From positions 820,994 to 884,993 of the forward strand of contig JAREIK010003431.1 in assembly GCA_029783825.1 (NCBI GenBank): a stretch of DNA of 64,000 bases, in the 5' to 3' direction. A program made the position numbers and the translations under genes. This document shows, in pieces, positions 1 through 14,300 of this stretch. The notes beneath the pieces were generated by a model. The model was not told the DNA's origin. It made no database searches and was given only the letters and a program-made list of their open reading frames with translations. This DNA is from Sapria himalayana. Its lineage: Eukaryota > Streptophyta > Magnoliopsida > Malpighiales > Rafflesiaceae. Each line of letters opens with the position of its first letter. Positions within the stretch are counted from its first letter, which is position 1.

Positions 1-29
1 ATTATTGAGTTTTATAAATCATGGATTGA

Positions 30-490
30 ATTTGTTCATGATATTAGAGTCAAACTCTCGTAGAGTAAAAAAACAAGGGTTGCCTACAGAGGGAGGCAAT
101 TCTCTTTAATAACATGAAACACACATACACAAACAGTTTACAATACAGGTGTGTGCACTATTTATACGCGACAGGCACATGGACATGCAATACAGATGCA
201 CATCTGTGCATCATAGTGCATCACTGACATCCATGCCTACTATGTAGACATCCATGGTGGATGCGCAAGTGTGTGCAATTTTGAGGCAGAAGATGCATAG
301 TGGTACAACAGATATTGCACAGTGGGTAACATTGGTGTAGTGTTGTGCACAATGGGTGCAGATTCGTCCAGATTAAGTGCAGTGTGATACTTCGTGGATG
401 GAGTGTGCACAATGGATGCAATATGATGCACAGTAGGTGTAGTGCTGTGCATTGTGGGTGCAATATTTGTGGTTAGTAGATTTGTTCCGA
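30..490 (-). repeat. Probable copia LTR with TATA box
   Basis: Read on the minus strand, a GC-richer block with many GTGCA/TGCAC motifs (U3-like) leads to a TATA box (GCGTATAAATAG, about 163-174). It then runs to a leader ending near TAATATCATGAAC at about 33-46, which resembles the initiator-Met primer-binding site TGGTATCAGAGC. This is the usual layout of a Ty1/copia 5' LTR; the internal region would lie off the left edge. The small ORFs across it are not genes. Confidence 0.45.
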
Positions 491-639
491 AATATAGCAT
501 ATATTTATTTTCATATATAAGTAAAAATTTAAATTACTTAATAGAGATTTTTAACATGAATTAATCGCATTGAGCTATAAAAGTTAGATTGTAATGTTTT
601 AATTATATGATTGATGAATTACCTAAAAAATAAAACTAC

Positions 640-1960
640 ATAATAATAAATATGACCACGAATTGATTCCTACCTATTAGCCTCAATTTCTCATCTTTCA
701 TGATATGCAAAATCAATTGAGAGTTGACAGTAACACTATGCTCATATCAGACAACATATATATATAACATAATTTCACAGTAATTGGATTAAGACTATAT
801 GAACCTAGAGAGCCTGAGTAAGTCACTATTAATTTTACTCAATTCACTCAACAAGTTATACAGTTCTTAACATGATATTAATATACTCATAGTCAAATAA
901 TTTTTCAGCATTATAAAGCCAAATCTTAGTTAATCAAGAATTTCTCACTAGACTAAAATTACATCATCATGCAATTCAATATAAATGAGATAAACTGATA
1001 ACTATTAGAAAGATGTATCATTAAATATTTACTAGCAGTCAAGAATGTACTAATCACAAAAGAGATAGAACATGAGATCCACATTTCAATACATACATTG
1101 CAGAAAGAATAGTCACATCAAAGAAAATTATTAGAAATTATTTCAAAAGAGAAGACTAAAATATTACAAATTATTGAGGAAGACATGCTACCTACTAAAT
1201 TCATTAAATGATTCTCATAAAGTTTTTCCTCTAAGACTCTTACTAGAAAAAAATATACAAGATTTCACCGAAATAGGATAGTATCAGGCTCTTCCTAATT
1301 TAATTACCAGTAATAATTCACATTTTCATTGAGTATTGTAAAATCTAATAATAATATTCAATTCTTATTTTATTTGTTATAATAATATTCGGTTTGATTC
1401 TTTTTTTTCATACATCCTATTTATGATTACTCCGTTAGTTTTATTTTTATAAATTATATTTTTATAACTCAATTCTTATTTTATTTTCAATTTCATTAAT
1501 ATTAATTTGCAAAATTAGAAAACTTAAAAGAAAACAACTTTAAAGATTAAGCAGAGTTGATTGTATGTTTTTTTTTCTATTATAAGATATCCCACTAAAT
1601 AATTGAGTGATGTTTATTTATTTTTTGTTCATTCTCAATTAGAACACATGTCACTGATCAAGTTGAAAATAATATATCCTAGTATTAAAGATATATTTAT
1701 ACTAAATAAATTATGTTAGTTAAAAAAATATACTTAAGTTATATATCTTATCCATAAAACTAATATGAGTAATGACTCATTTGATCTGATACACTCAACC
1801 ATATAAGAATAATGAGGCACGAAGAGAATTTAGTTATTTTATCATATTTATTAATGATAGTATGCATTTTACTTTGTTGTTTTTCTAGCTTTAGATCACA
1901 AAAAAAATATTATTATTTTATTATTTCATAAAAAATATAAAATTAATTTAATAAAAATAT
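640..1960 (+). mobile_element. Decayed Ty1/copia relic, leader to integrase part
   Basis: Two stretches align by eye with the better copia copy at 10.9-12.2 kb on the same strand. One is 790-1020 versus 11380-11660 (shared AATTCGCTCAAC-like and TTTCTCAC(T/C)AGAC blocks). The other is 1770-1870 versus 12040-12130, which translates to a degenerate integrase start with (R)YFVIFINDYTR-like residues. Many stops; no usable ORF. Confidence 0.5.
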
Positions 1961-4001
1961 AATATATTAGAGTATATATCGAATAACTTGAGGCATATAT
2001 TATACTAATCATATGATCTAATTCTAAATATATTGGGCTAACACACTCACATAGAATGAAATTATAAAATCATAGTCGATATTTAATTGAGATAACTCGT
2101 ATATTTTCCTTAAATATTAATATAATAAAGTATTTGTGGAAAAATATAATATTAATCACAAACTATCTTACCAACCAAATACCTTTTTTATTCTTTCTCA
2201 TTGTGTGCTCTCTCAAAAAATGCATCATGTAAATAAACTATTAAATTTATCCCATAACGCCTTAAAAAATATTTTGTTTGTCTAAGATCTCTCCCCAAGT
2301 TAGGATAAGATGGAATATAGGTCTTTTTGACCATTGAGGTTACTTTTTGAGCATTACTTATTTTTAAATGAGCATTATAAAATTGAGAATCTAAAAAATA
2401 TGTTGATGGTATACAATAAATTTAATTTAATGAGCATTGAGAATAAGATGGAACCTGTTCCTTTTTTTTACTTGCAATTTCACTTGGATCTAAGTTAAAA
2501 GATATCATTTATCAACTATATCTAAACTTGATGGTACACATAATTATGACAATCTTAGAGTCATTAGATAAATCATCAAATACAAATAGTATTGATTCTA
2601 GAGGGATTAAAATATCCTTAAAGAGAAAATTGCATTCAAGTCTAGATGATATGGTATTCTGAGAGGCTATTTCATTTCTGGCTCAAGATAAGCTACAAAC
2701 TTGAAAACTTTATGACGAAGAACTTAAAATTTAAAACTAGGAGAAAGGGATATACACAATTTATTCAAAACAGATGCGTCTTCCAAGAAACTAGATGATT
2801 ATATAATCATCTCTTTTGATATTAATCTTTCGATCATTCTTTAAAATAATAGATAAATTTTACTTAATATTATATTTCACATGTATTATTGAACATGTTT
2901 TCTTTCCTTTTTACTTCTTTTACTACTTTACTTGATAGTACTAGGAAACCCAACACCTCTTTTAAGACATTATCTTATTGAAGATTATACTAAACTGTAT
3001 TGGAAAAGAAAAATACTCTCCCCACCTATGAGTCTTGGAAACTAATATTCAATCCTAGAGGAGGTCTATTGTTGATGAGTAATAAATGTGAAAATGAATT
3101 CAAATGAGAAGATAACTCATTTTAAGACAATTTATTGCAAGTGAGTTTACTTAGATATTTAGATGAATTAGCAAGGTATTTTCTAGCTAAAATGATTATC
3201 ATACAAATTCTTATATTATTGGCAATATCTTATATTTAAAATACAGCAGCTAGAAGTGAAAAATATGTTTCTTCATTATGACAACAAGGAAATATATATG
3301 GAATAATCACTTAGATTTCGAGCAACATAATTAGATTCAATTTGTAAAAAAAAACATTATATAGCATAAAAAAATTACTAAGAATTTGGTTTGTGAAATT
3401 TTTATAAGCTGTCATCTCTTTTTGCCTATACATGTGTGTTAAAGAATTTACTTTATTTTTCTAAATGAGCTCTAATAGCAGGTTGATATTGCTTATTGTA
3501 TACATGAATAATATTATTATTATAAAAAACAATAAATTAGAAATTACTCAATATATGGAGTACTTTAAATTATAGTTCCAAAAAAATAATGGACTTATAT
3601 ACAGTCTTATAATATAGATAGATTACTCCATAAGATGGATTGAAGATTATATGGTTATAGATGAGATTACTACTCTTATAAAGATTAATCTTTTAGATTA
3701 TGCTCTAGCAGATATCTCAATTGACTCATATATTGATTTATTATCTAACTATTTTAGATAAATCTACTATTTATAAAAAAGTATAAGTTAAATTAACTTT
3801 TAATTATCATTATATCAGTTATATTATATGTATTCATTATAATTAGTCATTTCCTTTGTTCTCTTGTAAGTAAGAGAGTTAACTGAAATAGTCACATAGA
3901 ATAATAAATCAATAAATAGGTCAATCAATATATTCACTTAAACACAATCAAAAAGACTAATCTCTATAATATTTTTAACTACATACCTTCTATGTGTTAA
4001 T
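1961..4001. other. AT-rich intron 7 sequence, nothing recognised
   Basis: Mostly A/T with scattered homopolymers. No ORF, exon-like segment, terminal repeat or tandem repeat was found. Some stretches (2280-2780, 2940-3300) read like retroelement debris, but no domain could be assigned. Confidence 0.6.
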
Positions 4002-4758
4002 TATAGATGTCAAACAGGTCGGGCGGCCCAGGCCCGGCCTGAAGCTCAGCATGGTTCAATCATGTCCAGACCCATGTCGAGTGAACCCTCAGCACGAATC
4101 GTGTCGTGCCGAGGGTTTTCGGCTTGCATGTCATGCCAGACACAAAACAGGTATCTGGCACTTAGGCACGGCACGGAGGACCTTGCACCAAACGATGCCC
4201 GATAGGGGACGACGCGACAACACCCTACGGAAGATGACGCAACGACGCCCTACGGAGGACGACGCGATGATGCCCTACGGAGGACAATGCGACGACGCCC
4301 TATGGAAGGCGACGCAACGACACCCTACGGGGAACAACGCGATGGTGCCCTACAGAGGACGATGCAACGATGCCCTACGGAGGATGACGCGACGACACCC
4401 TAAGAGGATAACATGACAACACCCTACGGGTGACAACGCCCTACAAGGGACAATGCGATGATGCCCTACGAGAGAAGATGCAGCGACACCGACAGGCAAT
4501 GGCGGCGCAGCGGTGCGCTGCCCAAAACCCTAGTTTTTTTTAAAAGGCCCGACCTAACCTGAACTGCTCCAACCTGAACCGGCCCAAACCCAGGCAGATT
4601 TCCGGGCCATTCTGGGCCTACCCTCTAAGAAACCGTGTTGTGCCAAGCATGGCACGTCATGGTACTGTAGCGTGTCGTGCCTGGCATGGCACACCAGCCA
4701 ATTTGGGCTAGAAAAAAATGGGTTGTGCCGACCCAATCCAGCTTGTTTGACACTTCTA
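4002..4758. mobile_element. Short non-autonomous hAT element F, with internal minisatellite
   Basis: Begins TATAGATGTCAAACAGG and ends GTTTGACACTTCTA, matching the termini of the 3.6 kb hAT copy. Flanks GTGTTAAT (3994-4001) and GTGATAAT (4759-4766) agree at 7 of 8 bases, as expected of an old 8-bp target duplication. GC-rich ends carry the GGCCCGGC/GCACGGCAC words shared by this family. Without the tandem repeat its length would be about 470 bp, close to the two other short elements (458 and 456 bp). It sits beside a copia RT relic. Confidence 0.8.
4205..4490 (+). repeat. 25-bp minisatellite, about 11-12 units
   Basis: Unit approximately GACGACGCCCTACGGAGGA plus six variable bases; units differ by a few substitutions and one or two are shortened (around 4420-4450). 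It is GC-rich inside an AT-rich intron. The 140-residue ORF over it is a by-product: 25 is not a multiple of three, so the reading phase changes at each unit. Confidence 0.9.
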
Positions 4759-4766
4759 GTGATAAT

Positions 4767-5240
4767 ACAATTTTTCTTCAGAAATATATCATATCTATCA
4801 CAAAAAAATATTTAAATCTCTCATGATTTATCTGAACCTATAATTAAAAGTACTCAATGAGTAAAGAGATTCCCAACATAGTATTTTCTGTAATAAAAAT
4901 ATCATTTACATATACAATACAAAAGATCAACCTATCAACATAGCTCTCCAAAAAAATTAGGAAAATTTGCTATATTATTTTAGAGATAATATTTAATTGA
5001 AAAAATCATAAATCAAACTCTTGATAATATTTTTAAGTCATATAAAACCCTTCGCAATCTAAAAATTTTAATTAAATATGAAAATTTCATAAAATTTTAC
5101 TTATTAGATAATGAAAAGAAAATTACTATGAAAAAATATTATTTCTTATTATTTATATTTCAAAAATAAAATATATAAATATTTTAGATAAATACTAGGC
5201 AAATTTATTAAAATATTTTAAAGTATTCAATTTTTTTCAT
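4767..5240 (-). mobile_element. Copia reverse-transcriptase relic
   Basis: Similar by eye to the minus-strand segment at 42660-43060, which translates to a degenerate copia RT with the YVDD-loop neighbourhood. Shared blocks include AAATCTCTCATGATTTATCTG-like and the ATATCATTTACATAT stretch. Heavily mutated, no ORF. Short hAT element F was inserted at its edge. Confidence 0.5.
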
Positions 5241-6120
5241 TATTGCACGAACATTTATCTGATATATATAGTCCTATTAGTTCCTTAGCATTATGTCACC
5301 TACACAAAATTGCATTACATTTAATTTTATACTAATAATGTTGATCTGAAACAAATAATTGAATGCAAATACAAAACTTGTTAGAATATTAGGCTAGAAT
5401 TATTTTTTTATACTTTTAAAATTATTTTTAACCATTGAATTTAATTAAAAAACTTGAACGTGATCTTCAAGTACTTAGTGCATTGATTAATGTGAATCAT
5501 AGTTTTTAATATAATACAACACAATAAACTTTTAAATTAATTTATGAAATATAAAATAAATTAAAAAAAATTCAATGTATAAAAATTAAACCAAAAGCTA
5601 AAAATAAGATTTAAGATTTGATAATGATTTGAACTTCTAATTAGAATTATAGTGTTGATTTTGAGAATATCACATAAAATTAATATGTCGAAATAAAGAC
5701 ATTTTTCTATTGCTTTTTTTATTTGATCTATAATCTTTAGTTAAATAATTTACCAAATTAACCTGATAGAAAATTTATCAATATAGATTTTTTATTTTAC
5801 CACAACTACCATGAGACATGCTAGTTGTACTCATGCCTTTTATTTTCTCAAAATTAGTAATCAATATTTAAAAAAAAAATTGTATGTGCCCCCAAGGATA
5901 TCTTTGCTATATAAAATATGGATATATATATATATACATACACACGCACACACTTTTTTTTTCTCAAGCAGTATTATAACTTTTTTCATTTTTGCATTTG
6001 TGATTCAACATATATTTAGTGGATTATAACTCGTGGCATATGATTATTATATAGAATTTTTTTTCCTACAAATATTATATTCATATCTTTTTACATAATA
6101 AAATATAGTTTTTATAAAAA
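5241..6120. other. AT-rich intron 7 sequence
   Basis: No exon or element recognised. A short (TA)n/(CA)n microsatellite lies at about 5925-5952. The small ORF at 5811-6029 is low-complexity hydrophobic translation of AT-rich DNA. Confidence 0.6.
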
Positions 6121-6124
6121 TATT

Positions 6125-6400
6125 TAAGAAACACATGAGCAGGGCCAATCCAAGTTGACCAGGCTCAGATATAAATTTAGTCAATCTGAATCTTTGTAGT
6201 CACTATTTGACTGAGATGACCCAATTCAAGTGGAGATGTAACCAGGGTGCCTTTACCCAATTCCCATGCTGGTTTGCAGGGATATGCCCGCATACGCGTA
6301 GACTATCAAGTTGGGTTGGATCAACCTAAACATTAAACAAAATTGGTAGGGCAGCTTGAATTTACTGCACTAGTTACTTGTTACGTGCTAACCTGCAAAT
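6125..6400. repeat. Unclassified GC-richer fragment beside the OTU exons
   Basis: About 275 bp of more balanced composition (AGGCTCAGAT, GACCCAATTCAAGTGG, TGCCCGCATACGCG, GTTGGGTTGGATCAACC). It resembles a decayed transposon terminus but has no clear terminal repeats; it is not coding in any frame. Confidence 0.3.
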
Positions 6401-6497
6401 ATCAAATAAAAGCTCCTATCATTTTTTAATGTATTGATATCATATTAAATTGTTATATTCTATCCTCTTTACGAAAAAAAATAATATGGAAACATAC

Positions 6498-6546
6498 CAA
6501 GTCTGCAGCAGCCTGCAATGTGACATGATCACCCCATTCACCACTT
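6498..6546 (-). CDS. OTU protease gene, coding exon 7 (last one in the window)
   Basis: 49 bp between GATGTAG| and TTG|GTATGTTT. It completes Lys and encodes SGEWGDHVTLQAAADL, ending in phase 0. Homologues continue with YGVKI and then the catalytic-His segment. Nothing like these was found between 6497 and 1 on the minus strand, so intron 7 is at least 6.5 kb and the 3' end lies beyond the left edge. Confidence 0.95.
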
Positions 6547-8874
6547 CTACATCCATCAATTTATATTAAAATTATACTCATTTCACAGCAGAAAATCAGA
6601 ATAAATTGGGCATAGAAATACTTGGCCATCTTCTCCATATAGTCTCCATAAGCCATGGTAACATATCCTGCATATGTCTCAGGATATGACTTCAGCTGAT
6701 TTGTGGCATTGGAACACAAGGAGTCAAAATTCATGCATTAAATTTCAAAACCCAATTACAGTTGAAAGCATCAAGTGAACAAAACAAATACAGCAGTACA
6801 AACAAAAAAGCATCAAGCTGAACCTGATTCACAGTTTGTTGTCTAACAAATTCATGGTGCTCTGAAGTCCGGTAGAATTGATCAGAGAGAGCACGGAACT
6901 AGATAACATTGTGCAAAATATCATGAAAATGGAGCAGAAAACATAAAAATATCTCATTTAAAGCCTTCTCTAAGAAGGAAACAAATGGTACAGATGAGGC
7001 TATTATTCATGTAACAAAAGAGATATCAGCAGTCTTATAAATTCGAGTATTGCACGTGCAGCTCATTATAAAAATAAAAAATAAATCACTAGTCTCGGTG
7101 CTCCTCACAAATTAGTACATAAATATCTCATATTTCAAGCTTTAAAAAGAAATAAAAGATCTGTTATCCTCTTAAATTTTTTATGAATATTCAAATCATC
7201 TTGAATATTCATCATAATAAAATAACAATTTATCTCAATATATTTTGTCTACTTATTAAATATATGATTGAAAATAAGGCACATGGCATGATAATCACTA
7301 TAAAAAGTAATAAGAAATAAGATGAGATACTAAAAAAGATTTATCTTTTTTAACAATTGTAAAATACAAAGAGCTTGCAAATGAAAATCTTTTTTACTTT
7401 GTACTATCATTTTGTTAGATTTGCCTTTGTACTATCATTTTGTTAGATTTCAAAACTAATATTTGTATCTTATACTTTCATAAGACAATAATCCTACTTG
7501 AAAACATACAATACCACATGATAAATATCGTACATGTTAAAATTTTCCTTTATTCTTATGTTTTTTTTTTGATAAGAGCACTCAACCTATGAATTATTCT
7601 AAAAAAACAATATCAATTCTTTTTTCTTCTTTTATATAAACGATTAAATTTTCATTTATATTTGAGTTTTATTTTATGTTTTTTTTTTATTTTTTGATTA
7701 ATTGTAGCTTTTGCAATGTCCATTACATCAAAAACTAATTAATATTTGAATGCACAACTTTCAAAATATCATTCATCACTAGAAAATCTCGAGTCCTAAT
7801 ATCTTTCTTGCATATCTATGCATGCATAGAACTGCATATGTGAAAATCCACCTTAAATAATCTAAAAAATAAATAACAATGAGAAAGCATGTGCAATATA
7901 TGATGTAATAACTATTTGATAGTTATTTTCTCCTATTATTTTTTATATTTTTAATAGAGATTTAAATATTATAGTGTAATAAGAGACAAACTATATTTGA
8001 AGTATGATTATTCTAAAGCAAATCTTTAAAACCAATTTCTCAAGAATACTCATTGAAACTTTCACTGAGATAAATAAATTTTCTATTCGAGATACTTTGC
8101 CACAAAATTTAAAAAAATGTCGAAGTCCTCTAAATCCTAATTTGAAATATTATCATAATGAATCGTTTGAATTGAAAAATCTTCAATTCATCATCATCTG
8201 TAATAATAATATTATTATTTACTACATTAATAATCAAGCTTTTGAAAATTATATTAATTCATATAAGACATTTTGCAATATACAAATAAATCTTGTGTTC
8301 ACGAATAATAAAGTCTAATGATTGTTCAATATACACAATAAAAAAACAAAGTCAATTATTTGAATATCTCATCAATAAAATGTCATTATCTTTTCTACAA
8401 CCCATGTGCATATTAGTAGAGCTCTTTCTTGATGATCCCCTCTTATGTGCTACAAAGAATATGCAATCATGTTAGAGGCTTGGTCAATCTTGCTCTTTTG
8501 TTTGTTGTGCAAAAAATAATATGTAGTACCTGATGGTCACATACCTAAATACTACCCACCAATCCATAATTTTTTTTATGCAAACTTTCATATTTTAATA
8601 TAGTTACTACGTTTGAATCTCTTTCAGAAGAATTATCTCATCAAATGCTACTAATTATACGTCATGAAATATAAGATGCATATTTTTCACTATAATCAAG
8701 GAAAAATCCAAAAGCTTAATTAAAGTGGTAGAGAAGGAATTCCAAGGTTAGAGGGTTTGGGTTTGAGTACTACCCTAAATAGAGTTCAGATTTACCTGAG
8801 GATGGTTTATAGGGAAGACCATGAGCCTATAGAAGTAGTCGAGATACCTAATCAAGTTCAAGAATACACATGAT

Positions 8875-8914
<40 letters not shown>

Positions 8915-11302
8915 TATATATCTCTAAATATTATACAAGATGTTGAAATATATATTAATGAAAACATATGAATGGTATGAAAAAAACTTAAGATTTAAAA
9001 AAAATATACATTACTCTCACTCATTTGAAGTTAATATAAAGTTATCAATCTTACTATTTATAAAATTTGAATAAATAATTTCATACCTAACTCAAATTTA
9101 AAATTATATGGGTAGAATTCCAATGATTTTAGACATCACAAATTATTTTTTTCTTTGTTAAACCTAATAATATACATAAAATACAAAAAAACTTATAACT
9201 TATTAAATAAATAAATAATTTTATAAAAAACTAAATAAATTCTAATAAGTATGACATTAGTTTCTAAGAAGTTAGTACTACTAAATTAATAGAGTTATAT
9301 GACAAATACATACACACACCGACACATTGACACACACACACATATATATATATGTATCATAAGAGATTTTATTTAGTTGGCATTTTTTAACTATTCTTAT
9401 TAATAAATAAATTGTGCTATTATTATTTAAAACATTAAAAAAGAAAATACAAAATATTTTATTTTAAATATATAATTTTTTAAAAAAACTTATTAAAGAC
9501 TTATATATGACATAATCATTATTAGAATAAAATAGTTGATAAAAATCAAATATTTTTCTTTTTGTGCATAGTTGAAATCAACAAATATTAAATATTATGT
9601 TGATTAATCCATACTCATACATTAAAGCCATTGATATAATTTTATTATGATTTTTGAATTTTTTAATTATTAACTATTTTTTATTTTAAAAAAAAATTAT
9701 GACATCATTGACTAAGTTATCTCATGAATCATATAATACAAAAAACTTGACATATTTCTAAATAAAATTTACCAATCTAAGATATTTTTTAATTTTTAGT
9801 GGAAACATGTACTAACTATGAACCTGGTCAACTATTTTCTTATTAAATATTGATTATATTTATATATAAAGAGGATTGATGAAATTGAATTAAATTTTAT
9901 TCATCTAGACTAACTTGAAATTACTTAGGATATAATACATCATATTTTATTAGATATTATTTGATATGTATTCTAAAATAACTAATACCATTAATTTTAT
10001 GACTTTGTTTTTTATGTTATTTATATTGGGCTAAATTTTCTATATCTCATCTTACATTTCTCTTATCTAGTATATTAAAACAAATACATATAATAGATGT
10101 GTGCCTATTAAAACTAATTTTTTTGCTTACAGAGGGAAAAACACTAGAGAAGGCAAAGGTCTCTATATCATCAAAAAAAAATTAAATTAATTACATGATC
10201 AATTTCATTATTTACTTAACTAGTATCAATTTTTAATTTAAAAAAAAAAACTTAAGCATCATTATAAATAGAAAGAACAAACTAATTAAATTAAGTAACA
10301 AATATATAATATATTAAACTCATAATGTTAACTATTTGCACATTACAACTTGCAACATTACTAGTTATTAAAAGTCTGAGATTTTAAATATGAAAAATAC
10401 AAAAAAAAAATCACAACTTTTGAAAATAAAATTGAGATAAGGATAAGATCTAAGAGGATTGTATGAGAAGTATTATAGTTTCAGCTTATTTTTTTAATTT
10501 TTTGTTTGTTCATTTCAATATAAATTGGAGCACCCAACTTATGGGCTATCCCAATTCATTTTGCCTAATATATAAGGGCATCCTCTTGTACTTATTGATT
10601 TGTGACTTTAATAGATATTTTGGTGGATTTGTTTTTTGAATATTAATTTCTTCATGGTATCAACGCCAAAACCATATGGCATGCAAACACTTTGATTTCT
10701 AGTGAGAGAGTATATGCACTATAACAATATAGTGCAAGTATGTGAACAATATCTAGATGAAGGCACACAGAAAAAATGTATCTCCACTGACAAATACCCA
10801 CTACATATGACGTGCATTGACGCCCGGTACCCAAAGCTTGCGGTGCACAAAAAGTGCATTGTGCCACAAATTATGTGAGGTTGAAGTTATGGTTATGAAT
10901 ATTATGGATACAGTTGAGGCTACTATTGCATGGTTGGTACAACAAAGGTGTACCATACGTAAGATATACTTTTTTTTATTGGCTTATACTATGGATTTTC
11001 ATATTTTTCTATGGAAGAAGTTAAGTTTATGATTATTACTCTATAAAAACTCATAAATCAATACTCATAATAGATGACGAAAGCTTAGATTTAATTCATT
11101 ATTCAGTGGATGATGAACCACCTGACAAATAAACTACCCAATAATAAGACTAATGAGAAATGACTATAGATTGATTCTTGTCTTTTGATTGTTATATGAT
11201 AATTCATTAAGTTAGAGATAACCTTAATTTTTTCATCTTGCATGCTCTGCAAGATATTATGAAAGCTATGAGTATCATTATACTCATCTAATACACACAC
11301 AT

Positions 11303-11343
<41 letters not shown>

Positions 11344-14300
11344 ATGCATTTAGATAGCTTATTAAATTGTGAAAAAAAAAGAATTAAAGAGTATAGATAA
11401 GTTATTAATTTTACATAATTCGCTCAACTATCTACAGAGCTCTTAATAATGGTTTTAACATCGATAGATATTCTAAAGATAATAAGAAAGATAAAGTAAT
11501 TTGTTTGTATAATATTCATATACTCATTACTAAATAGATTTCAAATTTTTTGGAATCATATTTTAGGTTATAAGAAGTTTCTCACCAGACCAGGGATACA
11601 TCATCGAGCAATTCAATATATGCAAGGTAAACTAAGAGTCACTAGAGATACACCTTTTTCTGCAACTTTTAGTTTGACACATTTTATATAAATCATAGTT
11701 TCATCATGATTATTTTATTTTAGATATTTAATTAAAAAAATAAAATTATGATATTATTTTTTCTTCTAATATTTATATGTATGACTGATATTTCAGACAA
11801 ATAATTTTTTTGAGGATCAAAGAAGGTGAACAAGAAAGTTTTTCTTCACCAACATAAGTCCCTCTAAAAATTTATCTACTATTGATTTACAAGGGAAAAA
11901 CCATTAGCTAACAGATCACCATTAAGCGAATTGATAAATTTAGAGATGACCAAATGTTAGCATCTATTTATTGTGAGGCATATTAACTAAAAATTATACT
12001 AGAACTTTATATATGATATGTCAGGATGATACTAATAGTGACTCATTTCATCTAATTCACTAGATATTCGGCGACCCAGTATGATGAATACATATAATGG
12101 CTTAAGATATTTTGTTATTTTTATTAATGATTATACTCGATAAATATAATTATCAATATTTAAGAAAATATCTCAGATATTTTTTTATTTTTATGAAATT
12201 TTATAAAAAAACAAAAAAAAAAAAAAATTTGACCGTCGCATTAAGATGTTGAAAAAATAGCAATACTTTAGAATATACTTCTCATTAACTTTTCTATTTC
12301 TTTGAAGAGTATGAGATTATTTATCAGACATCATGTGTCGGCACTCATGTACAACATGAAATAACTAAGAAAAAAAATTAATATTTATTTGAGATGACTA
12401 GAACATTATTATCACATAGAAGTAAGTCTAGACATTTTTTAGAGGAAAGAATATTACACATTACCTTCCTAATTAATTGGATGTCATCTTATGTTCTTTC
12501 TAACTATATCTCATACTAGCACATATATAAAAAAGAGAGACTCATTTACCTTAAGCTCAAGATTTTTTAGTATACTTATTCTATTTTGGATCTTTTTCCA
12601 AACAATGAAAAAATGATTGTGCATATCATCAAATATATATTTATTAGGAACTCTACTACTACTACTACTATATATATATTTCATTAGAGGCTAAGAGAGT
12701 CAATACAAGTATCGATGTAGGCATTGTAGGGATAAGCTCATTCGTGTATCTAGTTGTTACTTCTCAAATAGAGATAATATTTGACCAAGGTTTTATGATT
12801 ATACTTGATACTACTAGCACACCTAACTTTGAAAATATTAATGACCTCTCTTCAAGGTCGTTGGGCCAGGGAGATGAACTTAGTTTTAAGTATCTCACTG
12901 GACACGAGATGTAAACCCCTCCCAAGATACTTTATGATCCCAACCTAAAGATATATACTAGAATGATATTCCTATAATCTTCCCCAAATAAATCTTCTAT
13001 TATATCAACAAATCTAATTCGAAATAGCAAGTTAGAGCTTCTGAGTGTACTATAAAATGAACCAAAAACATGTTTTACTCAATAATCATTGACTCAAGTA
13101 TTCTTTTATTCTTATTTCACTACTATATATTTTAGTTTCTTATATTTCTTTGATAATTACAAGATTCTCAATACTTTTTCTGAAGTACTTAGTCATCCAA
13201 AATGGCAACATACTATATTGGATGAACAAAGTACAATCACATCTAATAATGCTTGAGACCTTCTAAAATATTTAGGTAAATCAGTAATGAGATATAATTG
13301 AGAGCGTACATAATTAAGAAAAGTCATGAAAGAATGATTGATCAACTAAAAGTCAAATTCATAGCAAGGGAATTTATAAAGGCTTATTATGCTAACAATT
13401 ATGATATATTTTCCCTTGTGACCAAAATAGCTACTATTCAGTTGGTTGCTATTTTTTATTGTTGTATCCCATAAATACATTGTAAATCAACTAAATATAA
13501 GTAATATATTCTTTGTGTGAACTTAAAAAAAATATTTATATAGCAATCAACATGATTCAGTCTTCTTAGGTGCTTAGATATGATGTATAGATTGTGAAAG
13601 ACATATTATAGCCTGTAAGAGTCTCTTAAGATAATGGTTTAGTAGATTTTCTTTAATTCTTATTATCTTTGACCTTAGGAGATACCTATCAAACTATGTA
13701 TATTTTTTTTGATGTGAATCATAAGGTTAATATATGATATTAACAATATATATAATGTATATAATAATTATAGTAGATGATCAGTTAAACAAAAAATTTT
13801 AAATATCTAACTAAAGTATTTCCTTAATATTGAGATCAAATATTCATGAGATATAATATTTTTTCTCACATTATGAATATTTGTTTAATCTTAGTATGTT
13901 GGCTCATTATTTAATCTTTGTATAAACTTGTTTATAAATATCAATTAACTAATTGATTTCACTAAATATAGTAAAATTAGAAAACTAAACTACCAAATAG
14001 TGATCAAGCCAAATATCACATATGCTAGAAAATAAGATTATATTTAGATATCAAGAACATAACTAAGTAAAAATATATTCAAATTCCATTTGGACTCTAG
14101 CAATTATAGAGATGAGATCTATAACAAATTTTTACACTTTTCTTAAAAACAATCTCATCTCATAAAAAAATAAGAAATCAATAATTATTTAAGTCTAATA
14201 TAGAGATATCATAAAGTTGTAATATCAATTACTTGTGAATTTTAATAGATTAATTGCTTTTTACAAAAATTTAACATACCAATTCAATGACCAACAATAC

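Noticed and set aside
3994..4416. 140-codon ORF with DDA-MPYGG repeats
   Set aside because: It is translation of the 25-bp minisatellite and the end of hAT element F; the repeat length is not a multiple of three and there is no protein family resemblance.
1..6497. OTU exon 8 (YGVKI...HYNSI part)
   Set aside because: Looked for its reverse complement through the left end; no matching stretch, so the exon is assumed beyond the window.
8715..8780. tRNA gene
   Set aside because: A-box and B-box-like words are present but no cloverleaf, anticodon stem or CCA-side acceptor pairing can be built; treated as a SINE-like relic. Same for 52367-52432, 58604-58671 and 59500-59545.
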